A DNA stretch of 64,000 nucleotides from Gammaproteobacteria bacterium. GTDB taxonomy: Bacteria > Pseudomonadota > Gammaproteobacteria > JADZEE01. The stretch spans positions 1-64,000 of the forward strand of contig JADZEE010000091.1 of assembly GCA_020850735.1 (NCBI GenBank), written 5' to 3'. The notes beneath the pieces are model-generated. The model ran no database searches. It was not told the origin of the DNA and was given only the letters and a program-made list of their open reading frames with translations. Positions 12,009-20,493 of the stretch are shown in pieces (positions within the stretch are counted from its first letter, which is position 1; every line of letters begins with the position of its first letter). Position numbers and translations under genes: made by a program.

Positions 12009-12284
12009 TCAGATCACCGGTGAGCTGTAGCCGCGGCTCCAGGGTATCGGCCCGGACAGGGCGATCGCATCGCCGTCGGCGAGGCGGGCATCGAAGCGGT
12101 CGTCGGCCAGCAACTCGGCGTTGACACCGTTGCGCAGGGCGATGAACACCTGCCCCGCCGGGATCTGCAGCCGGTGCAGCACCTCGCGCAGGGTGCTCCC
12201 GGGCCCCGCCTCGATGGCGAAGCGCGCCCGACCGTCCGGCGCGTAGCGCTGCATGCTGTTGTACAGCCGGATCTCGAGTTTCAT
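12009..12284 (-). CDS. MoaD/ThiS-like beta-grasp protein without a C-terminal GG
   Basis: The 91-residue product starts MKLEIRLYNSMQRYAP and has the ubiquitin-like beta-grasp pattern of MoaD and ThiS (GSTLREVLHRL, FIALRNGVNAE, DDRFDARLADGDAIALSGPI). True sulfur carriers end in Gly-Gly, which is adenylated and thiocarboxylated. This one ends WSRGYSSPVI, so it cannot be charged in the usual way unless trimmed, and no Gly-Gly pair is present. It lies 103 nt downstream of hemN on the same strand and may be cotranscribed. The function is unknown; a scaffold or a metal-cofactor accessory role are possibilities. Confidence 0.72.
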   Translation of the reverse strand: MKLEIRLYNSMQRYAPDGRARFAIEAGPGSTLREVLHRLQIPAGQVFIALRNGVNAELLADDRFDARLADGDAIALSGPIPWSRGYSSPVI

Positions 12285-12387
12285 CGCGCCTGGTCTCGCG
12301 CGGTCCGGGGCACGCGCCCGCAGCCGGTTCTTGCCGCCGGTGCCGGGCGCCGGCCCGGACATTCGTCGACGACCACGACCCGGAGGC

Positions 12388-13815
12388 TCAGATCGCGCGC
12401 GAGAACGTGCCCTTGGCAGTACCGGCACGCAGGTAGGCGTCGAACACCATGCACACATTGCGCAGCAACAGCCGTCCGGGCGCCAGAACCTCGATGGCGT
12501 CGTCGCGCACGCACACCAGGCCGTCACGCTCCATCTGCTCGAGCCGTTCGAGCTCGCGGCCGAAATAGCTGCCGAAACGAATGCGGTAGGTTTCCTCGAC
12601 GGCGCGCAGCGCGACCCGCCCGCGGCAGCTCAGTTGCCGGATGACGTCGCCGCGGATGCGGTCGTCCTCGCTGAGCTCGACCCCGCGCGCGATAGCCGTG
12701 CCGCCCGCGTCGATCGCGGCCTGATAGTCACCGAGCGTACGCTCGTTCTGCACGTAACAGTCGCCGATCTGGCTGATCGCGCTCATCCCCAGACCGACCA
12801 GGTCACAACCGCTGCGGGTCGAGTAGCCCTGGAAGTTGCGGGTCAGCGTGCCATTGCGCTGCGCCACTTCCAGCTCGTCACCGGGGCGCGCGAAATGGTC
12901 CATGCCGATGTAGACGTAGCCGGCGGCGCTAAGCCGTTCGACCGTCAGCCCCAGGATGGCGAGCTTCTCCTCGGCTGATGGCAGCGTTTCCTCGGCGATC
13001 TGCTGCTGCACCTTGAACAGGTGCGGCAGATGCGCGTAGTTGAACACCGAAACCCGATCCGGGGCGAGATCGACCAGCTTTTCCAGGGTGGTGCCGAAGC
13101 TGCTCACCGACTGGAAGGGCAGACCGTAAATCAAATCGACGCTGACCGAACGGAAGCCGTAGCGGCGCGCCGCGGCGACTACTTCGCGCGTGCACGCCTC
13201 GCTCTGGTGGCGGTTGACCGCGGCCTGAACGCGTTCGTCGAAATCCTGCACGCCCAAGCTGACGCGATTGAACCCGATCTCGCGCAGTCCCGCCAGCGCC
13301 GCCGCGTCGACCGTGCGCGGATCGATCTCGATGGAGTACTCGCCGGCAGGCCCGGCCAGCTCGAAGTGCCGGCGGGTGACCTGCATCAGCTCGGCCATCT
13401 GCGCGGGGCTGAGGAACGTCGGCGTGCCGCCACCCCAGTGCAACTGCTCGACCACGCGGTCCGGATCGAACAACGCCGCCTTGCGCTCGATCTCGCGGTA
13501 GAGCCGCTCGAGGTAAGTCGCGGCGTGGGCGCGATTACGAGTCACCACCTTGGTACAGGCGCAGTAATAGCAGACCGTGGCGCAGAACGGCACGTGCACG
13601 TACAGGGACAGCGGCGCCGGGCACGGATCCTCGTTGCTGGCCGCGACGTGGCGCTCGAAATCCGCACCCGTGCAGCCCTCGTGAAACTGGACCGCGGTGG
13701 GGTAGGAGGTATAGCGCGGTCCCTGGCAGTCATAGCGGCGGATCAGGTCCGGATCGAACTGCACCGCGGCGCCCGGTGCATTCCGACCGCTGACCACGCG
13801 CAACACGCTTTCCAT
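12388..13815 (-). CDS. hemN: Oxygen-independent coproporphyrinogen III oxidase
   Basis: HemN is a radical-SAM enzyme that decarboxylates coproporphyrinogen III to protoporphyrinogen IX without O2. The 475-residue protein carries Cys78, Cys82 and Cys85 in CATVCYYCAC, binding the 4Fe-4S cluster, and the HemN-type extra Cys87. YTSYPTAVQFHEG, QLHWGGGTPTFL and the C-terminal HemN domain with GYSTRSGCDLVGLGMSAI distinguish it from HemW-like proteins. It is divergent from the FNR/DNR regulator gene, and an FNR box lies in the shared upstream region, consistent with anaerobic induction. Confidence 0.95.
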   Translation of the reverse strand: MESVLRVVSGRNAPGAAVQFDPDLIRRYDCQGPRYTSYPTAVQFHEGCTGADFERHVAASNEDPCPAPLSLYVHVPFCATVCYYCACTKVVTRNRAHAATYLERLYREIERKAALFDPDRVVEQLHWGGGTPTFLSPAQMAELMQVTRRHFELAGPAGEYSIEIDPRTVDAAALAGLREIGFNRVSLGVQDFDERVQAAVNRHQSEACTREVVAAARRYGFRSVSVDLIYGLPFQSVSSFGTTLEKLVDLAPDRVSVFNYAHLPHLFKVQQQIAEETLPSAEEKLAILGLTVERLSAAGYVYIGMDHFARPGDELEVAQRNGTLTRNFQGYSTRSGCDLVGLGMSAISQIGDCYVQNERTLGDYQAAIDAGGTAIARGVELSEDDRIRGDVIRQLSCRGRVALRAVEETYRIRFGSYFGRELERLEQMERDGLVCVRDDAIEVLAPGRLLLRNVCMVFDAYLRAGTAKGTFSRAI

Positions 13816-13965
13816 TCCGATGCACCTCGAAACACGTTGCCCGTGACCGGCGCGGGCGGTATCGTCTGCTTCCCCGCTGGCGACGGGGCGCCGTGCCGGC
13901 CGCTGCTCAGGAGCTGTCCCGGTCGCGGCCGCCGGCGCGGGGCCCGCGACCGGCGCATGAGCCGC

Positions 13966-14008
13966 ATTCTAGGGCGTCGCGGCACCCTGCCCCGTTGATC
14001 CACGTCAA
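13966..14008 (-). promoter_or_regulatory. FNR/DNR-box promoter for hemN
   Basis: TTGATCCACGTCAA (13995-14008) matches the FNR/ANR/DNR consensus TTGAT-N4-ATCAA at 9 of 10 positions. On the minus strand TAGAAT at 13966-13971 is a good -10, giving a start near 13959 with the box centred about 42 bp upstream. That is activator geometry for hemN, with a leader of about 144 nt. The same box lies only 23 bp before the regulator's own ATG, too close to activate that gene but well placed to repress it. Confidence 0.65.
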
Positions 14009-14030
14009 CAGCCGTGCCAGGGAGCGAGCA

Positions 14031-14720
14031 ATGCCGAATGATCTGATCACGAGCGAGCAGCTGCGGCGAATTCATCTGCTCGGCGCGCTCAGCGAGACCC
14101 AGCTCGAGGCCGTCCACGCGGGCGCGCGACTGCTCACGCTCAAGCCCGGCGCGGAGCTGTTCGCGCGCGGCGACCGCGCAACCCGCTTCTTTTTCGTGGT
14201 GTCCGGCCAGATCGTGCTCAAGCGCCTGTCGCCGGACGGCGACGAGAAAATCATCGAGATCGTGCGCCCCGGCCAGACCTTTGCCGAGGCGATCATGTTC
14301 ATGGGCGCGCAGACCTATCCGGTGACGGCCGTGGCGCTGGATCCGTGCACGCTGATTGCCCTCGACAGCGACACCTTCAAGGAACTGCTGTCGCAGTCCG
14401 TGGACACCTGCATGCGCCTGCTCGCGGACCTCAGCGTGCGCCTGCGCCGGTGGATCACCGAGGTGGAATCGCTGACGCTGCAAAACGCCACCTGGCGGGT
14501 CGTGAGCTTCCTGTTGCAGCAGGTTCCCGAGGGCGCCGCGAGCCCGGTGTGCATCGATCTGCGAGCACCCAAGCACATCATCGCTTCACGCCTTTCGGTG
14601 ACCCCGGAAACGTTCTCGCGCATCCTGCGCCAGCTCGCCGACAGCGGCCGCATCAGCGTCGACGGCATGAGCGTGATGATTTTCGACCAGCACGCGCTGG
14701 CACGCGCCGGCACCGAATGA
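14031..14720 (+). CDS. Crp/FNR-family regulator, DNR-like
   Basis: The 229-residue protein has a cyclic-nucleotide-binding-like beta-roll (about 15-125), a dimerisation helix and a C-terminal HTH. The recognition helix TPETFSRILRQL keeps Glu193, Ser196 and Arg197, the residues with which FNR reads TTGAT. It lacks the N-terminal Cys cluster that binds the Fe-S centre in FNR, so it resembles the DNR/NNR class that senses NO through haem. The ATG follows GGGAG. An upstream in-frame start near 13893 is unlikely because it would translate the FNR box. Likely targets are hemN and the xfp operon. Confidence 0.85.
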   Translation: MPNDLITSEQLRRIHLLGALSETQLEAVHAGARLLTLKPGAELFARGDRATRFFFVVSGQIVLKRLSPDGDEKIIEIVRPGQTFAEAIMFMGAQTYPVTAVALDPCTLIALDSDTFKELLSQSVDTCMRLLADLSVRLRRWITEVESLTLQNATWRVVSFLLQQVPEGAASPVCIDLRAPKHIIASRLSVTPETFSRILRQLADSGRISVDGMSVMIFDQHALARAGTE

Positions 14721-14772
14721 GGCGTGCGCACCGGCGCTGGCCCGGACGTGGCGGGCGTGCCACGATCCCGGC

Positions 14773-15714
14773 ATGACAGCGATCCTCGAGGGCTTCACCT
14801 TTGACCTCGACCGCACGCTGAACGCGGTCGTGTCGGTGTCGGCGGTGATCCCCGACACGGCCTTGACCGCCGCGGTGCTGGGCACCGAGCGGCGTGGCTA
14901 CGGCACACTCATCGATACCGACGGCCTGGTGCTGACCATCGGCTACCTCGTTGCCGAGGCGACGGAGATCTGGATCACCTGCGCCAACGACCACGTCCTG
15001 CCGGGCTACGTCGTCGGCTACGACTATGAAACCGGGATCGGCCTGGTGCGCACGACCCTGCCGGTGCCCGCCGTGCCGATCGACATGGGTGTATCCGGCG
15101 CGCTCGCGGTCGGTGAACCCGTGCTGGTCGCCGGACAGGGCGGCCGCGATCAGACCGTGGTCGCCACCGTCCGCGCGCGGCGCGAATTCGCCGGTTACTG
15201 GGAATATGTGCTCGATGAGGCGATCTTCACCGCGCCCGCGCACCCGAACTGGGGCGGCGCGGCGCTGCTCGGGGGGGACGGGAGGCTGTACGGGATCGGC
15301 TCGCTGCTGGTACAGCACGTGGACGAGGACGGCGACACGGGCAACGCCAACATGTTCGTCCCGGCGGATCTGCTCAAACCGATCCGCGAGGATCTGTGCA
15401 GATTCGGCATGCGCCGTGGCCCGGCGCGGCCGTGGCTCGGCATGTTCGTGCACGAAGTCAATGGCTGCCTCGCCGTGTCCGGCATGTATCCGCGCGGTCC
15501 GGCGGCTCAGGCGGGCCTGGAGCCCGGCGACATCATCACCGCCGTGGACGAGGAAAGCGTCACCGGTCTGGCCGAGCTGTTCCGGCGCATCTGGAGCCTG
15601 GGCGAGGCCGGCGTCGTCGTGCCGCTCGCGATCGTGCGCGGCAATACCATCCGCACCATCGCCGTTCCCTCCGTGGATCGCAACCGCCTGATGCAGGGCG
15701 CATCCATACACTGA
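14773..15714 (+). CDS. HtrA-like trypsin-fold/PDZ protein lacking the catalytic triad
   Basis: The 313-residue protein aligns with DegP/HtrA: a trypsin-like domain (about 15-205) and a PDZ domain (about 215-300, PAAQAGLEPGDIITAVDEE). At the three active-site positions the residues are changed: Tyr58 in LTIGYLV for His, Gly88 in YETGIGLV for Asp, and Trp160 in PNWGGAAL for Ser. No signal peptide or membrane segment is seen, whereas HtrA proteases are normally periplasmic. It is 52 nt downstream of the DNR-like regulator on the same strand. It is probably a binding protein rather than a protease; the ligand is unknown. Confidence 0.8.
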   Translation: MTAILEGFTFDLDRTLNAVVSVSAVIPDTALTAAVLGTERRGYGTLIDTDGLVLTIGYLVAEATEIWITCANDHVLPGYVVGYDYETGIGLVRTTLPVPAVPIDMGVSGALAVGEPVLVAGQGGRDQTVVATVRARREFAGYWEYVLDEAIFTAPAHPNWGGAALLGGDGRLYGIGSLLVQHVDEDGDTGNANMFVPADLLKPIREDLCRFGMRRGPARPWLGMFVHEVNGCLAVSGMYPRGPAAQAGLEPGDIITAVDEESVTGLAELFRRIWSLGEAGVVVPLAIVRGNTIRTIAVPSVDRNRLMQGASIH

Positions 15715-15804
15715 CGGCGCGCGGTCCACGGCTCTGCAAACCGGACCGTCGCAAGGGCAGCGGTGACGACGTTGTCGCGGGCGCGCCGGTCGGCGCGCCG
15801 TCTC

Positions 15805-16332
15805 CTATTCGATGCCCGCGGACGCCTGCCCGCGCGGAACGCGCCAGCGTTTTGGCGCGACGGGTGTAACACGGTCGTTACCGCGCAGCGACACCGGCAG
15901 CAGCCTGGGCGGCTGGTCCCAATAGCGCTGCATCTGCATGAACAGGAATGACGCCGTCCACGCGACCAGCACCAGGCCGGTCAGCGATTCCACCGCGGCC
16001 ACGAAGCGAAGGGGCCCCTGCGGGGTCAAATCGCCGTACCCGAGCCCGGTGTAGGTCGAGAACGAGAAATATGCGTAGTCGCTGAAATGCCGCATCGTGC
16101 CGCCAGCCACCCGGCCGACGTGTTCGACGCCGGCGAGCAGGTCATACCCGAGCGCGAACACGCAGATCTCGATGATATGGGTGATCAGCGCCCCGCACAG
16201 ACCGAGGGCGACGGCCAACCGTGGTACCAGCATGTGCCGCGCCGTCGCACTGGACATCCTCAGCAACGCCTCGTAGTGCAGCAGCACGGCGCTCAGCGCA
16301 AGCAGCGCGGTCGTCGACAGCGTGGTCAGCAT
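15805..16332 (-). CDS. Two-TM potassium channel (Ion_trans_2)
   Basis: The 175-residue membrane protein begins with a hydrophobic helix (LSTTALLALSAVLLHYEALL) and has another around 40-65. The pore loop FSTYTGLGYGDLTP holds a K+ filter-like GYGD, followed by a last helix, SLTGLVLVAWTASFLFM. The hydrophilic tail of about 40 residues has no RCK domain. GAAGAGG precedes the ATG. It converges on the HtrA-like gene with 90 nt between. It is likely a K+ leak or stress channel in the inner membrane; gating is unknown. Confidence 0.83.
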   Translation of the reverse strand: MLTTLSTTALLALSAVLLHYEALLRMSSATARHMLVPRLAVALGLCGALITHIIEICVFALGYDLLAGVEHVGRVAGGTMRHFSDYAYFSFSTYTGLGYGDLTPQGPLRFVAAVESLTGLVLVAWTASFLFMQMQRYWDQPPRLLPVSLRGNDRVTPVAPKRWRVPRGQASAGIE

Positions 16333-16478
16333 GAGTTCGCCTCTTCCGGCGACGCGATAGCGCGCACAGGGTCGGTGCGAGCCCGGTGCACGCGCCGGGG
16401 CGCCGGCCGGCGACGGGGGGATAGCTGCGCAGCCGTCGCCCCCTCGTAGCCCCGGCGGGACATGTCCCGCACGCGGCC

Positions 16479-16832
16479 TTACGCGGGTTCGCGTACGCGA
16501 CCGAGCAGGACGACGTCCTCACCGAGCCGCGCCGCGGGTTCGATACGCAGGTTCGCGGCGTGGAAATCCTCACATTGCCCCGGCCGCAGGGTCGCGCTGG
16601 CACCGTCGTGTACCACGGTCACCGCAACCTGCTCCGGCGAGACCCGGTTGCATAGCCGATAGCCGTGCGCGCCTGCCACGACGATATGGTGATATTCACC
16701 GTTACCGATCGCGAATTCCCCTTCCATGGCGAGCAGCGGATCGTTGGCAGCCGGAACGAGCGGCGCGGCCTGCACCTGGACGGTGGCGCCCAGGGCTACG
16801 ACCGCGATCAGAATGGCGCGCATTTCGAACAT
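16479..16832 (-). CDS. Small exported hypothetical protein
   Basis: The product has 117 residues and starts with a clear signal peptide, MFEMRAILIAVVALGATVQVQA, likely cut after the AQA-like site, leaving about 95 residues. The mature part has only two Cys (in LCNRVS and QCEDF), which may form a disulfide in the periplasm. CGAGGAGAT precedes the ATG at 16832. I do not recognise a family. The gap 16833-17052 upstream holds no gene; the 188-bp repeat begins at its far end. Confidence 0.62.
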   Translation of the reverse strand: MFEMRAILIAVVALGATVQVQAAPLVPAANDPLLAMEGEFAIGNGEYHHIVVAGAHGYRLCNRVSPEQVAVTVVHDGASATLRPGQCEDFHAANLRIEPAARLGEDVVLLGRVREPA

Positions 16833-17052
16833 GGAAATCTCCTCGTGTGTCAGTGCGCCGCAAAGCGGCGCTGGAACCGCCCGTCCCCGGTCCGAGGGAA
16901 TCGACCGCGACTGCGACCGACATCCATACAGATTCCGCGGCGGGACGGGGGTTTCGCGATCGGCACCGCGATGATGAACTTTTACATGCCTTGGGACAGC
17001 GATGACGCGCGCGCCGGGTCGGCGGCGCCGCGGTGGGGACTGACGGGAACCG

Positions 17053-17240
17053 CTCAGAGCTCGTGAAACATTCGCCCGCCGTAGCGAGACGGTTCCCGGG
17101 CATTCCTGGCCAGGCGCGGGGGTGCACAAAATCGCGCGCAAAGCGGGCCTGCGGAAACGATTTCGGGGGTCCCCGCAACGCCGCCAGGGGCGGCCAGGGG
17201 CCGTCGCAGCAGGCGCGGTGATGGTTTCACGAGCGCTCAG
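17053..17240. repeat. 188-bp inverted-repeat element, copy 1
   Basis: This is copy 1 of a three-copy repeat (others at 30421 and 34917). The ends are CTCAGAGCTCGTGAAAC (17053-17069) and GTTTCACGAGCGCTCAG (17224-17240), inverted repeats with 15 of 17 matches. CTCAG also flanks both ends as a direct repeat, as a 5-bp target duplication would. The core includes CCTGGCCAGG and GGGGGTCCCC palindromes. There is no reading frame for a transposase, so it is MITE-like. The right end holds the TGA stop (17237-17239) of the DUF4197 gene. Confidence 0.85.
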
Positions 17241-17980
17241 CGGGTGCCGAACACCTTCTTCAGCACGGCGGTCGTGCGTTTGACCGGATCACGACGGATA
17301 GCGGCCTCTTCGGCGGCCAGGTAGTGGAACACCGCATCGATGCCACGGTCGACCACGTGCTCCGTGAGGTTCGCTTTGACGTCAGGCACGAAAGGAATGG
17401 CCTGGTACCTGGCCATGATCTCGTCGTAGCGCTGGACCGCCCCGACCTCGGCCAGGCTGCCGGCGACCACGGGTGTCATCTCCTGCGCCAGCGGCGCCGA
17501 CATCTTCGCCTGGAAATAGCGCGTCGCCGCGTCGTCGGGACCGTTGAAAATCCCTTTCGCGTCGTCGATCGTCATCCCGGCGATGGCGTCGGCAAACAGC
17601 GTCTTCGCCTTCGGCGCCGCCGCTTCGGCGGCACGGTTCATCTTCAGCTCCAGGTCGTCGAGCGAACCGCTCATGCCCACTTTCTCGAGCACATCGCGCA
17701 CCTTGCGCAGCGTCTCGGGCAGCGGAATGTGAATGGCCGGATCGGCATTGAAGCCGTCCGCGGCGCCGAGCCGGCTGACCACGTTGTCCGTGCCGACGCG
17801 CAACGCGTCGCGCAGACCGTCGGCGATCTCGGCGCTGCCCAGATCCTTAGCCGCCGGCGTGCCGCGAAAGCTGTTCAGCAGTTCCCGGCCCCGCTGCAGC
17901 CAATCCCCGGCGGCGGGCGCCGTGCCCGCGAACGACAGCAGCAACCCCAGCGCGACAGCACGCACGACCAGGCGGTTCAT
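17237..17980 (-). CDS. DUF4197 family exported protein
   Basis: The 247-residue protein has an N-terminal signal peptide (MNRLVVRAVALGLLLSFAGT then APAAG) and a mature alpha-helical domain with the DUF4197 pattern: GLRDALRVGTDNVVSRLGA, ADGFNADPAIHIPLPETL and the terminal YLAAEEAAIRRDPVKRTT then LKKVFG. The family is common in proteobacteria, and its function is unknown. The ATG at 17980 gives the signal peptide; upstream in-frame extensions do not look coding. Its stop codon lies inside the terminal repeat of the 188-bp element, yet the C-terminus looks complete. Confidence 0.85.
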   Translation of the reverse strand: MNRLVVRAVALGLLLSFAGTAPAAGDWLQRGRELLNSFRGTPAAKDLGSAEIADGLRDALRVGTDNVVSRLGAADGFNADPAIHIPLPETLRKVRDVLEKVGMSGSLDDLELKMNRAAEAAAPKAKTLFADAIAGMTIDDAKGIFNGPDDAATRYFQAKMSAPLAQEMTPVVAGSLAEVGAVQRYDEIMARYQAIPFVPDVKANLTEHVVDRGIDAVFHYLAAEEAAIRRDPVKRTTAVLKKVFGTR

Positions 17981-18072
17981 ACGGGTACTCCAGGCCGCGG
18001 CAACGTGACGTCGCCGACCCCATGATACGCCGCCGCCACCGATCCGCGCGCGGCCCGTCGGGGTGGCGGTGC

Positions 18073-19596
18073 TCAGCCGCCGGCGAGATGCTGCCAGGCG
18101 GCGGCGATACCGAGCAGGCGCTGCTCGCTCCAGGCCGGACCGACGATCTGGATACCGATCGGCAGGCCATCGGCGGACATGCCCGCCGGCACGCACACTG
18201 CCGGCAGACCGGCAAAGCTGATGCAGAACGTGAAGCGGGTAAAGGTGAGGAAGGTGTCGACGCTGTGGCCGTTCAGCAGCATCGTCTCGCACTCGCCCAG
18301 CGCCACCGCCGGCGCCGGCGTTGCCGGGGTGAGCAGACAGTCGACCCGGGCCAGCGCGGCGTCGAAGCCGCGGCGCACACGCCCGCGGCCGTCGGTCAGG
18401 GCGGCGAGGTACTGGTGCGCCGGCACCGGTCGGGCGTCGGGCCCCTTCTCGCCCGCGAACACCCGGCGTACATCCGGGCCGAAGGCATCGAGACAGTCAT
18501 CGATGCGCAGCGCCGGGTCGACCCGACGCCAGTAGCGCTCGGCGAGCGCGATGGTTTCCGGCACCACCACCAGGAATCCGGCCGTCGTGGCCAGGGCCGC
18601 GTCGGCGATCTCGAGCTCGATCACCTCCGCGCCCGCGGCCGCGAATTTCGCCACCGCCGCGGCGAACACACGGGCAAGCTGTGGATGCAGATCCTCGGCG
18701 AAGTAACCGCCGGGGACGCCGATACGCAGCCCGCGCAGCAGCGCGGGATCGGCCGGCAGCAGCGCCGGATCGGGCACTACCGCCGTTGCCGGCACGGTCG
18801 CGGTCGCCGCGTCGTCGGGATCGGCCGCGCTGCACAGCACGCGCATGAGCAACGTCACGTCGGCGACGTCGCGTGCCATCGGCCCGACGACGTCGCAGGT
18901 CGTCGACAATCCCATCAGACCGGCGCGACTGACGCGGCCGAGGGTCGGTTTGACGCCCACCACGCCGCACAGCGCCGCGGGTATGCGCACCGAGCCGCCC
19001 GTGTCGGTTCCCAGGCCGGCCGGTGCGAGCCGCGCGCTGACGGCCGCCGCGGTACCGCCGCTCGACCCGCCCGGTATGCATTCACGGGCATAGGGATTGC
19101 GGACCGCGCCGTAATGCGGGTTTGCCGAGGTGATGCCGAACGACCATTCGTGCAGGTTGGTCTTGCCGAGCACGACCGCGCCGGCGGCGCGCAGCAGGCG
19201 CACCACGGTGGCGTCGGCCGGCGGGATCCAGTCGGTGAGCACACGCGTACCGCCCGTGGTCCGCACGCCGGCCGTGTCGATGGCGTCCTTGATCGCCAGC
19301 GGCACGCCGTGCAGCGGGCCGGGCGGTGCACCGCGCGCGCGCAGCGTGTCGAGCCGATCCGCCTCGGCCAGCGCGCGATCCCCGCACACGGTGATCCAGG
19401 CGTTCAGGCGATCGGGCTGGTCGAGCGCCGCGATGCGCTCGAGATACGCGCTGGTTACCTCACGTACCGACAGCTCCCCGCGCCGCAGCCGCGCCGCCAG
19501 TTCGGCCACACCCCCTGCGCACAGATCCGCGTGCGGACCCTCGAGCGCGATAGCCGGCGGCGGCTGCAGGGCGCTCCAGGCACCATGACCGCTCAT
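18073..19596 (-). CDS. Amidase-signature family amidase
   Basis: This 507-residue hydrolase of the amidase-signature family would cleave an amide to acid and ammonia. The Ser-cisSer-Lys triad is intact: Lys103 in LAIKDAID, Ser178/179 in IPGGSSGGT and Ser202 in DTGGSVRIPA. It resembles GatA and AtzF-like enzymes, but no gatB or gatC is nearby, so tRNA amidotransferase function is unlikely here. The ATG at 19596 is chosen; GTG starts at 19599 or 19611 are possible. It is the last of a minus-strand run of accessory enzymes. The substrate is unknown. Confidence 0.87.
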   Translation of the reverse strand: MSGHGAWSALQPPPAIALEGPHADLCAGGVAELAARLRRGELSVREVTSAYLERIAALDQPDRLNAWITVCGDRALAEADRLDTLRARGAPPGPLHGVPLAIKDAIDTAGVRTTGGTRVLTDWIPPADATVVRLLRAAGAVVLGKTNLHEWSFGITSANPHYGAVRNPYARECIPGGSSGGTAAAVSARLAPAGLGTDTGGSVRIPAALCGVVGVKPTLGRVSRAGLMGLSTTCDVVGPMARDVADVTLLMRVLCSAADPDDAATATVPATAVVPDPALLPADPALLRGLRIGVPGGYFAEDLHPQLARVFAAAVAKFAAAGAEVIELEIADAALATTAGFLVVVPETIALAERYWRRVDPALRIDDCLDAFGPDVRRVFAGEKGPDARPVPAHQYLAALTDGRGRVRRGFDAALARVDCLLTPATPAPAVALGECETMLLNGHSVDTFLTFTRFTFCISFAGLPAVCVPAGMSADGLPIGIQIVGPAWSEQRLLGIAAAWQHLAGG

Positions 19597-19677
19597 CACG
19601 TCACCCGCCACGACCGGCAGGCCACCGCACGTCCCGCGCAGCGGTCGCGACCGCTGCGATGACTGCCGCAGCGCCGC

Positions 19678-20439
19678 TCAGAACAACCCCTTGTGCTGAA
19701 CTCCGTCCACGGCGAGCATCGCACCCGAGATCCAGCTCGCGCGTGCGGAAGCGAGAAACACGATCGCCGCCGCGACTTCCTCGGCCGTCCCCATGCGGCC
19801 GTACGGAATCGTCGCCAGCACGCTGTCGTACATGGGGCGGTCGTGCTCGCGCACCTGCGCCCACACACCGCCCGCAAACTCGATGGAACCGGGTACGACC
19901 GCGTTGATACGGATCCGCTGCGGCGCGAGCTGCAGCGCCATCGACTTGGCGTGCGTGAGCACGGCCGCCTTGGCCGCCGCGTACGCGGGCGAACCGATGG
20001 GGCTCGCCTCGAGCGCGGCGATCGAGGACACGTTCACGATGGCACCACCACCCCGCGCTGCCATCCACGGCACCACGCACCAGGTCGCGCGCACCGTGGC
20101 CATCACGTCGACGTTCAGGCTCGCGCCCCAGCCGGCCTCGTCGTCGCTCAGGCCGAAGCCCGACGGGTTGTTCACCAGCACGTCGACGCCATCGAGCACG
20201 TCGCGGGCGTCGGTGAGAAAGCGCTCCAGCGAGCCGGCATCGGCGACGTCACAACGTGCGGCGTAGGTCTTCCCGCCGAGCGCCTCGATCTCCGCCCGGG
20301 TGGCGGCCAGCGCTTCCTCGCCGCGCGCACAGATGGCGACGTTCGCACCTTCGCGCGCGAATTCCAGCGCCGCCGCCCGGCCGATACCGCGACTGCCGCC
20401 GGTCACCACCACGTTCTTGCCCGCAAGTCCCAGATCCAT
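19678..20439 (-). CDS. Short-chain dehydrogenase/reductase
   Basis: The 253-residue SDR has TGGSRGIG for NAD(P) binding (about 13-20), NNPSG in place of the common NNAG, and the catalytic Ser, Tyr and Lys in VSSIAAL and AYAAAKAA. The C-terminus DGVQHKGLF is family-like. A GAGGAGC ribosome site supports the ATG at 20439 over an upstream start. It follows the MDR reductase by about 55 nt on the same strand. The substrate is unknown; the neighbours suggest oxidation or reduction of a hydroxyacyl or small carbonyl compound. Confidence 0.88.
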   Translation of the reverse strand: MDLGLAGKNVVVTGGSRGIGRAAALEFAREGANVAICARGEEALAATRAEIEALGGKTYAARCDVADAGSLERFLTDARDVLDGVDVLVNNPSGFGLSDDEAGWGASLNVDVMATVRATWCVVPWMAARGGGAIVNVSSIAALEASPIGSPAYAAAKAAVLTHAKSMALQLAPQRIRINAVVPGSIEFAGGVWAQVREHDRPMYDSVLATIPYGRMGTAEEVAAAIVFLASARASWISGAMLAVDGVQHKGLF

Positions 20440-20493
20440 GTTTCGTGCTCCTCGTGCTGCGCTGATTTTCAAATGGCCCGTGGCGCGTGCCGG

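Noticed and set aside
13995-14008. The FNR box as an activator of the regulator's own gene.
   Set aside because: Its centre is only about 29 bp before the ATG, so a start 41 bp downstream would fall inside the coding sequence; repression, or activation of hemN only, fits better.
16833-17178. Short open frames with shared peptides (CTPAPGQE, RRANVS) at three places, which could look like a protein family.
   Set aside because: They are frames inside the three copies of the 188-bp repeat; frames are not kept between copies and lack ribosome sites.
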